DNA of 64,000 bases from Massilia sp. PDC64 (GCF_900101265.1 NZ_FMZS01000004.1:434001-498000), one strand, 5' to 3'; numbered from the stretch's first letter, positions 27,443 to 36,285 are shown. Program-made: numbers and translations. Notes: generated by a model not told the origin, from the letters alone.

Positions 27443-28828
27443 ATGCAAAAAATTCCAGCGCTGTACAGCGTGATTGGTGTCAGCGTGGCTCTCGCGGCCA
27501 TCCCGGCCGGTGCCCAGTCCGGTCCTGACCTCCTCGAGCAGCTCAAGATCATGCGACAACAGCTGGAAGAGCAGCGCGCGCGCGTCGACGAACTGGAGCG
27601 CCAGTTGCGCGCGAGCGGCGTGGCCCCGCCGGCGAACACCGCGACGGCGGCGGCACCGTCGCAGCTCGAGCGCATGCGCGGCACCGGGAACCTGCCGGCA
27701 CCCCAGCCGGAAGCGCCCGTGCAGGCCGGCCCGATCGAGGCGCCGCCCAGGCTGGCCGTGCCGTTCGCCGACCCCGTGTATCCCGGCCGTCTCGCCCCGC
27801 TGCGTGGCACGGGCGGTGCCGGCCAGGCGCAGGCAGCGAGCGACGCGGTCGGCCGTCCGCCCGCGCCGAAGACACCGGAAGTGGCACCGATCTTCGAGAC
27901 CCCGGGCGTGCTGACGCCGCGGGGCAAAGTTGTTTTTGAGCCGTCCGTGCAGTACGGCTATTCGTCGAGCAACCGCGTGGCCCTCGTCGGCTATACGGTG
28001 ATCCCGGCGTTGCTGATCGGGCTGCTCGACGTGCGCGAGGTGAAACGCAACACGACGACGGCCACCGCCACGTTCCGCTACGGGTTCGACAACCGCCTGG
28101 AACTGGAAGCGAAGATTCCGTATGTCTACCGCAGCGATTCGACCGTCAGCCGCGAACTGTTCACGGGCACGGCGGCCGAGCGGGCGTTCGAGACGAGCGG
28201 CAAGGGCATCGGCGACGTCGAGCTGGGCTGGCGCTACCAGCTGAACGATGGCGGCGTCGACACGCCCTATTACATCGCGGGCCTGCGCTTCAAGTCGCGC
28301 ACGGGCCGCGATCCGTTCCAGGTCGTGACGGATTGCCAGACCCGCTGCGTGGGCCAGAACGTCACCGGCACGGGCCTGCCGCTCGACCTGCCGACCGGCT
28401 CCGGCTTCTATTCGCTGCAGCCGAGCGTGACGTGGCTGCTGCCGTCCGACCCGGCCATCTTCTTCGGCGGTTTCAGCTACACGAAGAACTTCAAGCGCAG
28501 CAATATCTATCGCACGGTGCTGAACGGCGGCAAGGAATTGCTGGGCACGGTGGAACCGGGCGACGTGTTCGGCTTCAACTTCGGCATGGGTCTTGCCCTG
28601 AACGAGCGGGCGTCGTTCAGCATCGGCTACGACCACAACTCCGTGGGCCGCATGAAACAGAACGGCGACGTGATCCCGGGTTCCGTACGCGTGCAGCTCG
28701 GTACGCTGCTGCTGGGCTACTCGTACCGGTTGAAGAACAACCGCACGTTGAGCGTCTCGGTGGGTGCCGGCCTCACGCGCGACACGCCGGACGTCACCCT
28801 GATGGTCAGGATGCCCTTCACCTTCTGA
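27443..28828 (+). CDS. Coiled-coil/beta-barrel outer-membrane protein, FapF-like exporter (module 2)
   Basis: The product has 461 residues. A signal peptide ends near AGAQ (residue 25). Residues 28-58 form a coiled coil (LEQLKIMRQQLEEQRARVDE), residues 60-150 a Pro/Ala/Gly linker longer than in module 1, and residues 150-461 a beta-barrel ending MVRMPFTF. The barrel starts with the same strand as module 1 (VVFEPSVQYGYSSSNRVALV). Export of fibre protein across the outer membrane is inferred from FapF-like architecture and gene order. TGGAGAA precedes the ATG. Confidence 0.78.
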   Translation: MQKIPALYSVIGVSVALAAIPAGAQSGPDLLEQLKIMRQQLEEQRARVDELERQLRASGVAPPANTATAAAPSQLERMRGTGNLPAPQPEAPVQAGPIEAPPRLAVPFADPVYPGRLAPLRGTGGAGQAQAASDAVGRPPAPKTPEVAPIFETPGVLTPRGKVVFEPSVQYGYSSSNRVALVGYTVIPALLIGLLDVREVKRNTTTATATFRYGFDNRLELEAKIPYVYRSDSTVSRELFTGTAAERAFETSGKGIGDVELGWRYQLNDGGVDTPYYIAGLRFKSRTGRDPFQVVTDCQTRCVGQNVTGTGLPLDLPTGSGFYSLQPSVTWLLPSDPAIFFGGFSYTKNFKRSNIYRTVLNGGKELLGTVEPGDVFGFNFGMGLALNERASFSIGYDHNSVGRMKQNGDVIPGSVRVQLGTLLLGYSYRLKNNRTLSVSVGAGLTRDTPDVTLMVRMPFTF

Positions 28829-28839
28829 GCATCCCCTTT

Positions 28840-28888
28840 GGCCGCAAGGCGCGGCCCGCCGACCAGGGCCGCGCTTGCGGCCCTTTTT
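28840..28888 (+). terminator. Terminator at end of module 2
   Basis: GGCCGCAAGGCGCGGCCC pairs with GGGCCGCGCTTGCGGCC (one bulged G) and is followed by CTTTTT, 12 bp after the barrel gene stop. This is a strong intrinsic terminator. Confidence 0.88.
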
Positions 28889-29088
28889 AATTCGGGGTCA
28901 GAGCACATTTCCGACGAAAATCGGGGTCAGACCCCATTTTTGGTCTATTTCCTCGCGAACTCGACGGCATGGCAGCCTTCTCTTGCGGCCATACCGATAC
29001 GCACGCATGACAGTCCACCGAACGCGTGCCGACAGCGGTCGTTTGCTTCGACAAAGATCTTGCCAAAAAAGTGCTCTGACCCCGAATT
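28889..29088. repeat. 200-bp element with 18-bp terminal inverted repeats (MITE/REP-like)
   Basis: AATTCGGGGTCAGAGCAC (28889-28906) and its exact reverse complement (29071-29088) bound a 200-bp segment with no gene. An internal palindrome GGGGTCAGACCCC lies at 28923-28935, sharing the GGGGTCAG core with the ends. It fills most of the 315-bp gap 28829-29143, between two terminators. It encodes no transposase, so it would be non-autonomous. Confidence 0.65.
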
Positions 29089-29096
29089 TGGGAAAC

Positions 29097-29121
29097 AAAA
29101 AAGGGCCGCGCATGGCGGCCC
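29097..29121 (-). terminator. Terminator of lpxO
   Basis: On the minus strand GGGCCGC and GCGGCCC pair around a five-base loop and are followed by TTTTTT, 23 bp after the lpxO stop. Confidence 0.82.
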
Positions 29122-29143
29122 GTTCATTTGTCGGAACGATCGG

Positions 29144-30043
29144 TCAGATGTAGTACACGAGCGCGGCAAGGCCCACGATCAGCGCGACCTTGGTCGCTTT
29201 ATAGGCCGTCTTGTTCCAGGCCTTGTAGCGGCGACGGTACTGGCCCATCACGTACGAGACGCGGAACAGCTTGCTGACGAGGCCCGTCTGGTCGCCGGTT
29301 TCGTTGGGCGAGGCGGCCGCCGTCATCATCGTGCGGCCCAGCCAGCGGTTGATGGCCTGCATCCAGCCGAAGCGCATCGGGCGCTCGACGTCGCAGAACA
29401 GGATCAGGCGGTCGCTGTCGCTGGCGTTCTCGGCCCAGTGAATGAAGGTTTCGTCGAAGATGACGCCCTGGCCGTCGCGCCAGCTGTAGCGCTGGCCGTC
29501 GACTTCGATGAAGCAGCGGTCGTCGTTCGGCGTGGCCAGGCCCAGGTGGTAGCGCATCGAGCCGGCGAACGGGTCGCGGTGCGGGTTCAGCTTCGCGCCC
29601 GGCGGCAGTTCGGCGAACATCGCGGCCTTCACGGACGGGATGCCCTGCAGCAGCGCGTACGTCTGCGGGCACAGGCGCTCGGCCGACGGGTGGCTCGCGT
29701 CGTACCACTTCAGGTAAAAGCGCTTCCAGCCCGTCTTGAAGAAGGAATTGAAACCGGCGTCGTTGTTCTGCTCGGCGGCCTTGATCTTCTTCATCTCGAT
29801 GAGGCGCAGACCCTCCTCGCGGATGATCGGCCAGTTTTCCTGCAGCACGGACAGTTCGGGGAATTCACGGACCGGAATGTAGGGCGTGCTGGGCACCTTC
29901 GAGAACAGGTGCATGAAGATGTTGATCGGTGCCATGAACGACGAATGGTCGAACAATTGCCGGCCGAACGGCAGACGGACCTTGCCGCGGAAATGGATGT
30001 GCAGCACCGACAGCACGAGAAAACCGACTACGAACCACTTCAT
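29144..30043 (-). CDS. lpxO: LpxO-like lipid A dioxygenase (aspartyl/asparaginyl beta-hydroxylase family)
   Basis: The product has 299 residues, matching LpxO. An N-terminal membrane segment (MKWFVVGFLVLSVLHIHF) and a C-terminal one (VALIVGLAALVYYI) flank a cytoplasmic Fe(II)/2-oxoglutarate domain. Iron ligands are His155 and Asp157 in NPHRDPFAG and His202 in FIHWAENAS. LpxO adds a 2-hydroxyl to a secondary acyl chain of lipid A at the inner membrane. GGAGG precedes the ATG at 30043. It is a monocistronic gene with its own terminator. The substrate specificity is inferred from family and length. Confidence 0.88.
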   Translation of the reverse strand: MKWFVVGFLVLSVLHIHFRGKVRLPFGRQLFDHSSFMAPINIFMHLFSKVPSTPYIPVREFPELSVLQENWPIIREEGLRLIEMKKIKAAEQNNDAGFNSFFKTGWKRFYLKWYDASHPSAERLCPQTYALLQGIPSVKAAMFAELPPGAKLNPHRDPFAGSMRYHLGLATPNDDRCFIEVDGQRYSWRDGQGVIFDETFIHWAENASDSDRLILFCDVERPMRFGWMQAINRWLGRTMMTAAASPNETGDQTGLVSKLFRVSYVMGQYRRRYKAWNKTAYKATKVALIVGLAALVYYI

Positions 30044-30174
30044 GACGCCTCCGACTAAACGAGGCGCAAGGATACCATATGCGATACGCGGCCGTACGCC
30101 GTCCACCCCGGCTGGTCGGGACGGACGACGTACGGCCGCGAATGTTGTGCTACCGCGACAGCGTCAAATGCGCA

Positions 30175-30405
30175 TCAATGCATCGACGACGACGTGACAG
30201 CGTAGCCTTTTTCCGCCAGCTGGGCGTTCAGGTTCTGGATATCGTAGTCCGGCAGGTCTCCGGCGTCGTCGTCGACTTCGAAAGCCCGGGCTTCGACTTC
30301 CCAGTCGGTATTCGTGGCTTCCTCGGGGATATTGCGGGTCTCGGGGACGGCCAGGTAAGAAAACTTGCCGTCGTGTTCGGCTCTGCGGTAGATGTCCAGG
30401 CGCAT
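30175..30405 (-). CDS. Small DUF6139-like protein
   Basis: The product has 76 residues, is acidic and has no signal peptide: it begins MRLDIYRRAEHDGKFSYLAV and continues with an EEATNTDWEVEAR segment. It resembles short Oxalobacteraceae proteins placed in DUF6139. The ATG at 30405 is preceded by AAAGGAG at ideal spacing, which favours it over the upstream GTG at 30411. The function is unknown. Confidence 0.75.
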   Translation of the reverse strand: MRLDIYRRAEHDGKFSYLAVPETRNIPEEATNTDWEVEARAFEVDDDAGDLPDYDIQNLNAQLAEKGYAVTSSSMH

Positions 30406-30516
30406 AGTCACTCCTTTAAAAGCATGGCTTCCGAATGAAAGCCATCAGTATGGGCACGATAGGCGAACGGTTCGTGTCCGTCTGTTAATCCGCGCACACT
30501 GGCTGGACGTCAAGTT

Positions 30517-30729
30517 TCAGCGTCCCACACCCCCGCCCAGCACGCGCGCCGGCAGCATGACGATCGCGCGCAGCAGCTCGAAGACAGCCTCGACGCCGAT
30601 GCCGAGCAGACGGAACGGCAGCAGCACGAGCCAGACGAGCGGATACATCACGAGCGCGAGCAGCGCGATCGGCCAGCACAAGAACAATAACACCAACCAC
30701 ACGAGGAAACCCAGCATCGTCAGCTCCAT
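30517..30729 (-). CDS. Small membrane protein
   Basis: The product has 70 residues, nearly all hydrophobic: two membrane segments (about residues 5-27 and 29-50) with a Pro-Leu-Val turn, then an amphipathic tail. It begins MELTMLGFLVWLVLLFLCWP. The lack of charged residues in the middle fits an inner-membrane protein. The gene is alone on this strand; its function is unknown. Confidence 0.6.
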   Translation of the reverse strand: MELTMLGFLVWLVLLFLCWPIALLALVMYPLVWLVLLPFRLLGIGVEAVFELLRAIVMLPARVLGGGVGR

Positions 30730-30868
30730 CTTCGGACAGGGGCGTCAATCGCCCGATGCGATGACTGTAGTTGTATGGACGCCAACGTGCAATCTTTCTG
30801 CGACGGACGGTGGCGCGGGGCGGACGGACGGCCCGAAACGGGGGGCGGACGGCGCCGCCCCCGGGCGC

Positions 30869-32227
30869 TCACGCCCAGGCGTCGAGCACGTTCCGGCCCA
30901 CCTTCGTGCCGAGGGTGCGCCCGTTCAGGTCGCCGTGGAGGAAGTGGATGCCGCCGAGGCGACGCGAGAACCCCGCCTGCGCGGCGGCGTCGAGGAACGA
31001 GTCCCAGTACAGCGTCACGGTCGGCGACGCCTTCTGGCGGAACCTGACAGGGCCGCGCGCAAAATGCTCGAGCACGGCGGCCGCGGCATGGCCGGCCACG
31101 CTGTGCGCCGACACGTATTCCGGAAACGGCGGCGTGTACAGGTAAGGCGTCCACGCGGAACCCGCGACCCGGACGACGCCCGCCGCCGTCCAGTTGTTCA
31201 ACATGCGGTTCGCGAACAGCGTACGGATCGCGGATTGCGGCCGGGCGAAATCGTAGGCCATTTTCGCGTCCCATGTCGCGACCATCGCATCGTGGAGGGC
31301 GAACCCGAGCGCGCGGAACAGCCTGATTTCCTGGCCCAGCGAAAAACCCTGGCGATATGCCAGCATTTCGGCGAACCGGATCCACGGCAGGCGGCTGTTA
31401 TCGCCCCAGTATTCGCAAATGAGAATCTGGTCCGGCGTGAGGTTCGCATTCAGGTCGAGCAATTCCTGCATTTCCGCCTGCATTTGCGTGGAAAAGAGCG
31501 AAGGCGGCGCGTCCGGACGGAATTGATCGCCGCTTTTCAATGCGAAAGGCTTTACCTTGCCCCAGAATGGCGTCACGCATTTCTGATAAGGCAGCGGCTG
31601 CCAGTGATCCGGATCGACCATCGTCGTCGGGGAATTGACAGGGGTATAGCCCGTGTAATCCGAATAGGCACCGGGATGCAGATCGCCCAGTTGATTGCTG
31701 CCGTCGTGCGCGCGTTCGTTCAGCATGTGTTGCGCCGCTTCTTCGCCGACACGGGTCGCGGGAATGACCCACGGGTAGCGTCCGCCGAGGCCCAGCTTGT
31801 CGCCGTAGGCCGTGATCTCCGCGGCAAACGCGGGAAACAGGGATTTCAATACGGCCGCCGCCGCCGCGGTCAGCGCGATGGTCTGGAATTGCGGGTCCGC
31901 GCCTTGCGCACGCGTGATCGCCGTCGTGAAGAACCGGTTACGGCCGACGGCCTGCGGCAGGTCGAGATACGCCCATACGTCGTACAGGGCACCATTCATG
32001 ATCGCCAGGGCGCGGGAGGTAACGGTCGGCGGAGCAAATGCCCGGAAAGCGATATTCATCAGCTTTTCGTTCCAGCCCGCGACGACGCTTTTTTCCTGGG
32101 CTGCGGCGATCGCACTGTCGACGTCGATATAATCGCCGGCAGGCGCCGCTTGCGCGAAGCGCGGTAATCCCGCCAGCACGGTGGAACCCATTGCACACTT
32201 CAAAAATGTGCGCCGGAATAAATGCAT
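30869..32227 (-). CDS. Vanadium-dependent haloperoxidase/PAP2-like protein, Tat-exported
   Basis: The product has 452 residues. The N-terminus MHLFRRTFLKCAMGS is a twin-arginine signal (RRTFLK) with cleavage near AQAA. Residues 320-440 carry the vanadate/phosphate pocket of the haloperoxidase/PAP2 fold: K-x6-RP in KMAYDFARP, SAHSVAGHAA in place of PSGH, and SRRLGGIHFLHGD with the SR-x5-H-x3-D pattern. Tat export fits a cofactor-containing enzyme. Whether it binds vanadate or acts as a phosphatase cannot be told. The flanking intergenic DNA is AT-rich and the gene looks less GC-rich than its neighbours, a possible sign of transfer. Confidence 0.85.
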   Translation of the reverse strand: MHLFRRTFLKCAMGSTVLAGLPRFAQAAPAGDYIDVDSAIAAAQEKSVVAGWNEKLMNIAFRAFAPPTVTSRALAIMNGALYDVWAYLDLPQAVGRNRFFTTAITRAQGADPQFQTIALTAAAAAVLKSLFPAFAAEITAYGDKLGLGGRYPWVIPATRVGEEAAQHMLNERAHDGSNQLGDLHPGAYSDYTGYTPVNSPTTMVDPDHWQPLPYQKCVTPFWGKVKPFALKSGDQFRPDAPPSLFSTQMQAEMQELLDLNANLTPDQILICEYWGDNSRLPWIRFAEMLAYRQGFSLGQEIRLFRALGFALHDAMVATWDAKMAYDFARPQSAIRTLFANRMLNNWTAAGVVRVAGSAWTPYLYTPPFPEYVSAHSVAGHAAAAVLEHFARGPVRFRQKASPTVTLYWDSFLDAAAQAGFSRRLGGIHFLHGDLNGRTLGTKVGRNVLDAWA

Positions 32228-32301
32228 GGTGAATTCCTTTATGAAATCGGCAAAAAGCGCAACCGATACTACATAAAGGAATAATGAAAAGCAATTCCAA
32301 T

Positions 32302-32332
32302 AAAAAACGGCGATCCGGAATCCGGATCGCCG
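32302..32332 (-). terminator. Terminator of the PRMT-like gene
   Basis: CGGCGATCCGG and CCGGATCGCCG form an 11-bp stem with a three-base loop, followed on the minus strand by TTTTTT. Confidence 0.88.
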
Positions 32333-32353
32333 CGCTAATCGATTTGTCCTAAA

Positions 32354-33277
32354 TCAAGCGAGCACGGTTTCGCGTGCCTGCACCGGCACGCCCGCGCGCT
32401 CGACGATGTCGGCACGGATCGACGCTTCCAGCGACGGAATCGAGCCCCCCGCGCGATAGGCAAAGCTCACCTGGACGACGTCGCCCGGCTGCACGTCCAG
32501 CGGCGTGGCCAGCGGCAGCATCATGTAGTGGTTCAGCCAGTCGATCGTCGTGCCGCGTTCCTCGATGATGGACAATACGTTCTTGGTGATGAAACGCAGC
32601 GCGTTCAGGCGGCCGCCCTGCTCCATGCGGAACTGGCCTTCCCACGCGATGGCGTCGCCGACGGGCTGGCTGAAGTCCATGATCGAATACACGCCCGGCT
32701 GCGCCAGCTCGATGGTGCCCGGATAGATCACATTGGTCGGCTGGAATTGCACGATCGGCGCATAGAAACCCTCGAAATCGTATTCGAGCTGCAGCGGCTG
32801 CGCGGCCATGATGACGGCTTCCGGCATGAAGATCGGCAGCGGCCCACCAAAGCGCGCCAGGTAGCGGCGCTTGAACGATTCGATCACCTCGACCTGCTTT
32901 TCGCGCAGCATGCCCACGTGGATCATCTCGCAGATGACGAGGTCGACGGGCTCCGGCGGCAGGTATTCGAACGCGTCCGCATGGACCACCTCGACCTTGT
33001 GGCCGTTCGGGTTCATGGCGAGGAAGCGGCGCGCCTCGCGCACCATGTCCGGGTTGAACTCCACGCAGTAGACCTGCGCCGCGTTCTGGGCCGCGAAGAA
33101 CGACAGGACGCCCGTGCCGCCGCCCAGTTCCAGGACCTTCATGCCCGGCTTGACGGCGTGGTAGATCGCGGACTTGAAGCTGTGCATGCGGTTATGGTCC
33201 ATTAGCATATTGTGATGGTAGTGGACCGGAATAAACTGCCCCAGGTAGCAGCTTTCGATTTCGCGTTCGTTGAGCAT
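32354..33277 (-). CDS. PRMT-like class I SAM-dependent methyltransferase
   Basis: The product has 307 residues. Residues 45-150 form the SAM-binding Rossmann core: motif I VLELGGGTGVLSFFAA, then VYCVEFNPD and VVHADAFEYLP. The segment ICEMIHVGMLREKQ has two Glu residues nine positions apart, the spacing of the double-E loop in protein arginine methyltransferases. Residues 160-307 form a beta-rich C-terminal part, as in PRMTs. Bacterial PRMT-like enzymes are uncommon and their substrates are unknown. The gene is divergent from the GGDEF gene at 33473. Confidence 0.8.
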   Translation of the reverse strand: MLNEREIESCYLGQFIPVHYHHNMLMDHNRMHSFKSAIYHAVKPGMKVLELGGGTGVLSFFAAQNAAQVYCVEFNPDMVREARRFLAMNPNGHKVEVVHADAFEYLPPEPVDLVICEMIHVGMLREKQVEVIESFKRRYLARFGGPLPIFMPEAVIMAAQPLQLEYDFEGFYAPIVQFQPTNVIYPGTIELAQPGVYSIMDFSQPVGDAIAWEGQFRMEQGGRLNALRFITKNVLSIIEERGTTIDWLNHYMMLPLATPLDVQPGDVVQVSFAYRAGGSIPSLEASIRADIVERAGVPVQARETVLA

Positions 33278-33355
33278 GGGTTCCTCTGTGTGGAGATCTT
33301 GTCTGCATTATCTCCATGCTTTTAAGCAACTGATGCGCCGAGCTGACGGGGATTT

Positions 33356-33439
33356 GCCGGCCAGTTTGTCGGATCGATGGAACAGCTGGCCGGCCTTGCT
33401 GAAATACCTTGACCTTTTTCCATATGGGAATGTTAGTAT
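33356..33439 (+). promoter_or_regulatory. Long stem-loop and candidate promoter before the GGDEF gene
   Basis: GCCGGCCAG (33356) and CTGGCCGGC (33386) form a perfect 9-bp stem with a 21-base loop. Downstream, TTGACC (33409) and TAGTAT (33434) form a sigma-70-like pair with a 19-bp spacer, slightly long. The stem-loop may end divergent transcription or act as an operator. Confidence 0.4.
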
Positions 33440-33472
33440 TTTCACGTACGTAGTTTCCGTTCACAGGCCGCC

Positions 33473-34813
33473 ATGGTGCATTCGATCCGTTCCCTGTCGG
33501 CGAATATCGCCGACCTGCTGCTGGACGTCGTCTTCCTGGTGGACCGGCGTGGCATCATCGTGGACGTCAGCGCCGGCTGCGAACGCATGCTCGGCTACCG
33601 TCCCACCGAGCTGATCGGCCAGTACATGCTCGACTTCGTCGTCCCCGAGGACCGCGCCATCACGTGCATGGAAAGCGCGCGCGTGCAGGCGGGCCAGGAG
33701 CGCGTCGGGTTCGAGAACCGTTACCTGCACAAGAACGGGCACCGCGTCGACGTGATGTGGTCGGCCCGCTGGATCGCCGACCACGGCCTGCGCCTCGGTG
33801 TCGGGCGCGACATCAGCGCCCGCAAGCGCGCCGAGCGGCGCCAGGCCGCGACCTACGCCATTTCCGAAGCCGTCTACCACGCGGGCGACCTGGCCGGCCT
33901 GTGCGGCGAGATCCACGCCATCCTCGACCGCCTGGTAGGCGCGCCCGGCATGATCGTCGTCAGCGACCCGACCCCGCAGCACGGTTTCAAGCTCGTCTAC
34001 CAGCGCGACCACGATCCGAAGTCGCGCCTGCCGTCGCGCGCCTGCCTCGCGCACTGGCGCGCGACGGCGACGGCGCCGGACAGTGTCGCGTCCGACGCCG
34101 TCCGCCACGTCGGCGCCGGCCGCCTGAACACATGGCTCATGATCGACCTGGGCGGCCCGACGGGCACGATCGGCGCGCTGCTGCTGCGCGACCACGCGGG
34201 CACGGGCTACTCGCCGGCCGACCGCGGCCTGCTGCACTTCGTCGCGGCCCAGGTCGGGCTGGCGCTGGAGCGCAGGCGCCTGCACGACGACCTGATGCGC
34301 TCCGCCTGCCATGACGAACTGACGGGCCTGCCGAACCGCCGGCTGTTCTTCGACCGCATCCGCACGGCCGTCGCGCGGGCACGGCGCTGCCATTCGCGGC
34401 TCGGCCTGCTGTACGTGGACGTGAACGATTTCAAGCAGGTCAACGACCGCTACGGCCATGCGGCCGGCGACGCCCTGCTACGGGAAGTCGCGGCCCGGCT
34501 GGTGGAATGCGCGCGCGAGTCGGATACGGTGGCACGCCTGGGCGGCGACGAATTCGTGCTGCTGCTGGAAGACCTGCAGGCGCCCGAGGACGCCGAGCAT
34601 TGCGCCGACAAGATCCGTACCGCGCTCGTGCGGCCGGTGCCGACGCAGTGCGCGCCGCTGCACATCGGGGTCAGCATCGGGATCGCCCTGTTCCCCGATC
34701 ATGCGGACCAGGTGGAAACCCTGCTCATGCATGCGGACGCGCACATGTACACGAAGAAGCGCGCCCACAAATGCGGGGAACGCGAGAACGACCGGCTCAG
34801 CGGCCAGACTTGA
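33473..34813 (+). CDS. PAS-GGDEF diguanylate cyclase
   Basis: The product has 446 residues. Residues 10-120 form a PAS domain (VFLVDRRGIIVDVSAGCERM, YLHKNGHRVDV) with a PAC-like end at ISARKRAE. Residues 135-265 look like a GAF domain. Residues 275-435 form a GGDEF domain with DELTGLPNRRLF, the intact active site RLGGDEFVLL and DVNDFKQVND. No inhibitory RxxD is obvious. It would make cyclic di-GMP in the cytoplasm; there is no membrane segment. Cyclic di-GMP is the usual ligand of VpsR-type regulators such as those at 15701 and 21808, but no direct link is visible. The 3' end overlaps the convergent ankyrin gene by 17 bp. Confidence 0.92.
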   Translation: MVHSIRSLSANIADLLLDVVFLVDRRGIIVDVSAGCERMLGYRPTELIGQYMLDFVVPEDRAITCMESARVQAGQERVGFENRYLHKNGHRVDVMWSARWIADHGLRLGVGRDISARKRAERRQAATYAISEAVYHAGDLAGLCGEIHAILDRLVGAPGMIVVSDPTPQHGFKLVYQRDHDPKSRLPSRACLAHWRATATAPDSVASDAVRHVGAGRLNTWLMIDLGGPTGTIGALLLRDHAGTGYSPADRGLLHFVAAQVGLALERRRLHDDLMRSACHDELTGLPNRRLFFDRIRTAVARARRCHSRLGLLYVDVNDFKQVNDRYGHAAGDALLREVAARLVECARESDTVARLGGDEFVLLLEDLQAPEDAEHCADKIRTALVRPVPTQCAPLHIGVSIGIALFPDHADQVETLLMHADAHMYTKKRAHKCGERENDRLSGQT

Positions 34814-35447
34814 CCTTCCTGTCGAGCGCCGCCGCGATGTCGGCATGATCGGTCCGGCGCGCGATCTCGGCCGCCGTGAGGCCTTCCCCATTCTTCAGTT
34901 GCGGATCCGCGCCCTGGCCCAGCAGGAACACGGCCGTGTCCGCGTGGCCCTCGCGCGCCGCCATCATCAGCGGCGTGAACTTGCCACTGGCCGGCGGCGA
35001 CTGCGCATCGATGCGGGCGCCGTGCGCGAGCAGCAGGCGCGCGATCTCGTCGTCGCCGCTGGCGGCCGCGTAGTGCAGCGGCGTCCAGCCGGGACGGTTC
35101 ACGGCCGCGCCCTTTGCGATCAACGCTTCCGCCGCCGGCCTGTTGTGCTTGAACGCGGCCATCATCAGCGCCGTGTTGCCGTTCAGCGCGGGCGCGTCGA
35201 CGTTCGTGCCCGGGTTGCGCAGCAGCGCGTCGAACACCTGCATCGCTCCTTCGCGCACGGCCAGCACGAGGGCCGGCTCGCCGCCGACGGGATTGGGCTG
35301 GTTCGGATCGACCTTGCCCAGCAGCGAACGCACCGTGCGCGCATCGTCCATCTGCACGGCACGGAAAAAGTCGCTCGTCTGGTCGGCCATCGCCATCGCG
35401 GGCACCGCCAGCGCGGCGGCAAGCAGGATCGATCGAAGAAAGGTCAT
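34797..35447 (-). CDS. Secreted ankyrin-repeat protein
   Basis: The product has 216 residues with a signal peptide ending near AMAMAD (residue 22). Residues 40-205 contain about five ankyrin repeats (NTALMMAAFKHNRPAAEALI, WTPLHYAAASGDDEIARLLL, FTPLMMAAREGHADTAVFLL). Ankyrin repeats bind proteins; the partner is unknown. It starts two bases after the tatD stop, at the end of the mltG-tmk-holB-pilZ-tatD run, so it is probably co-transcribed. Confidence 0.88.
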   Translation of the reverse strand: MTFLRSILLAAALAVPAMAMADQTSDFFRAVQMDDARTVRSLLGKVDPNQPNPVGGEPALVLAVREGAMQVFDALLRNPGTNVDAPALNGNTALMMAAFKHNRPAAEALIAKGAAVNRPGWTPLHYAAASGDDEIARLLLAHGARIDAQSPPASGKFTPLMMAAREGHADTAVFLLGQGADPQLKNGEGLTAAEIARRTDHADIAAALDRKVKSGR

Positions 35448-35449
35448 GG

Positions 35450-36232
35450 TCAGGTCCTCGCGGCCTTGAACAGGTTGAAGAAGTTCTCGGTGGTGCGGTC
35501 GGCGATCTCGCGCAGCGGCACGTCCTTCAGCGTGGCGAGGTATTCCGCCACGTGCGCCACATAACCCGGCTCGTTCATCTTGCCGCGGAACGGCACGGGG
35601 GCAAGATAAGGCGAATCCGTCTCGATGAGGATGCGGTCCAGCGGCAGCGCCTTCGCCACCGCCTGCAAGTCCTTCGCGCTCTTGAACGTCACGATGCCCG
35701 AGAATGAAATATAAAAGCCCATCCCGATGGCGGCCTCGGCCACTTCCAGCGATTCCGTGAAACAGTGCATGACGCCGGCGACGCCGCCCTTGTCCGTGCC
35801 CGCACCTTCTTCGCGCATGATGCGGATCGTGTCCTCGCTGGCCGAGCGCGTATGGATGATCAACGGCTTACGGGTCTCGCGCGACGCGCGGATGTGCGTG
35901 CGAAAACGCTCGCGCTGCCATTCGAGGTCGCCTTCCAGGCGGTAATAATCGAGCCCCGTTTCGCCGATCGCGATGACCTTCGGGTGGTCGGCCAGCTCGA
36001 CCAGCTGGGCGACGGTGGGCTCGGGCGTGTCCTCGTAATCGGGGTGCACACCCACGGAGGCATAAATGTGCGGATATTGCTCGGCCAGGGCGAGCACACT
36101 GGGAAACTCCGGCAGGTCGACGGAGACGCACAGCGCGTGCGAGACCTTGTTCTCGGCCATCCTGGCCAGGATCTCCGGCATCCGGGCGGCCAGCTCCGGG
36201 AAGTTGATGTGGCAGTGGGAATCGATATACAT
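35450..36232 (-). CDS. TatD-family metal-dependent hydrolase
   Basis: The product has 260 residues, as usual for TatD/YcfH enzymes. Metal ligands are visible in DSHCHIN (H-x-H), GETGLDYY (Glu), LIIHTRSA, GVMHCFTES and ETDSPYLAP (Asp). The family includes 3'-5' exonucleases and D-aminoacyl-tRNA-related enzymes; YcfH often neighbours holB and tmk, as here. The ATG at 36232 fits the conserved start MYIDSHCH; the upstream frame is not conserved-looking. Confidence 0.92.
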   Translation of the reverse strand: MYIDSHCHINFPELAARMPEILARMAENKVSHALCVSVDLPEFPSVLALAEQYPHIYASVGVHPDYEDTPEPTVAQLVELADHPKVIAIGETGLDYYRLEGDLEWQRERFRTHIRASRETRKPLIIHTRSASEDTIRIMREEGAGTDKGGVAGVMHCFTESLEVAEAAIGMGFYISFSGIVTFKSAKDLQAVAKALPLDRILIETDSPYLAPVPFRGKMNEPGYVAHVAEYLATLKDVPLREIADRTTENFFNLFKAART

Positions 36233-36285
36233 CCCGATATTGTACGCGACGGCCGTGGTTCCCGCGGGCGCGGGAACCAATCCGT

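Noticed and set aside
28961-29060. Short gene inside the 200-bp inverted-repeat element
   Set aside because: The small open frames have no ribosome binding site or recognisable domain and run through the terminal repeats.
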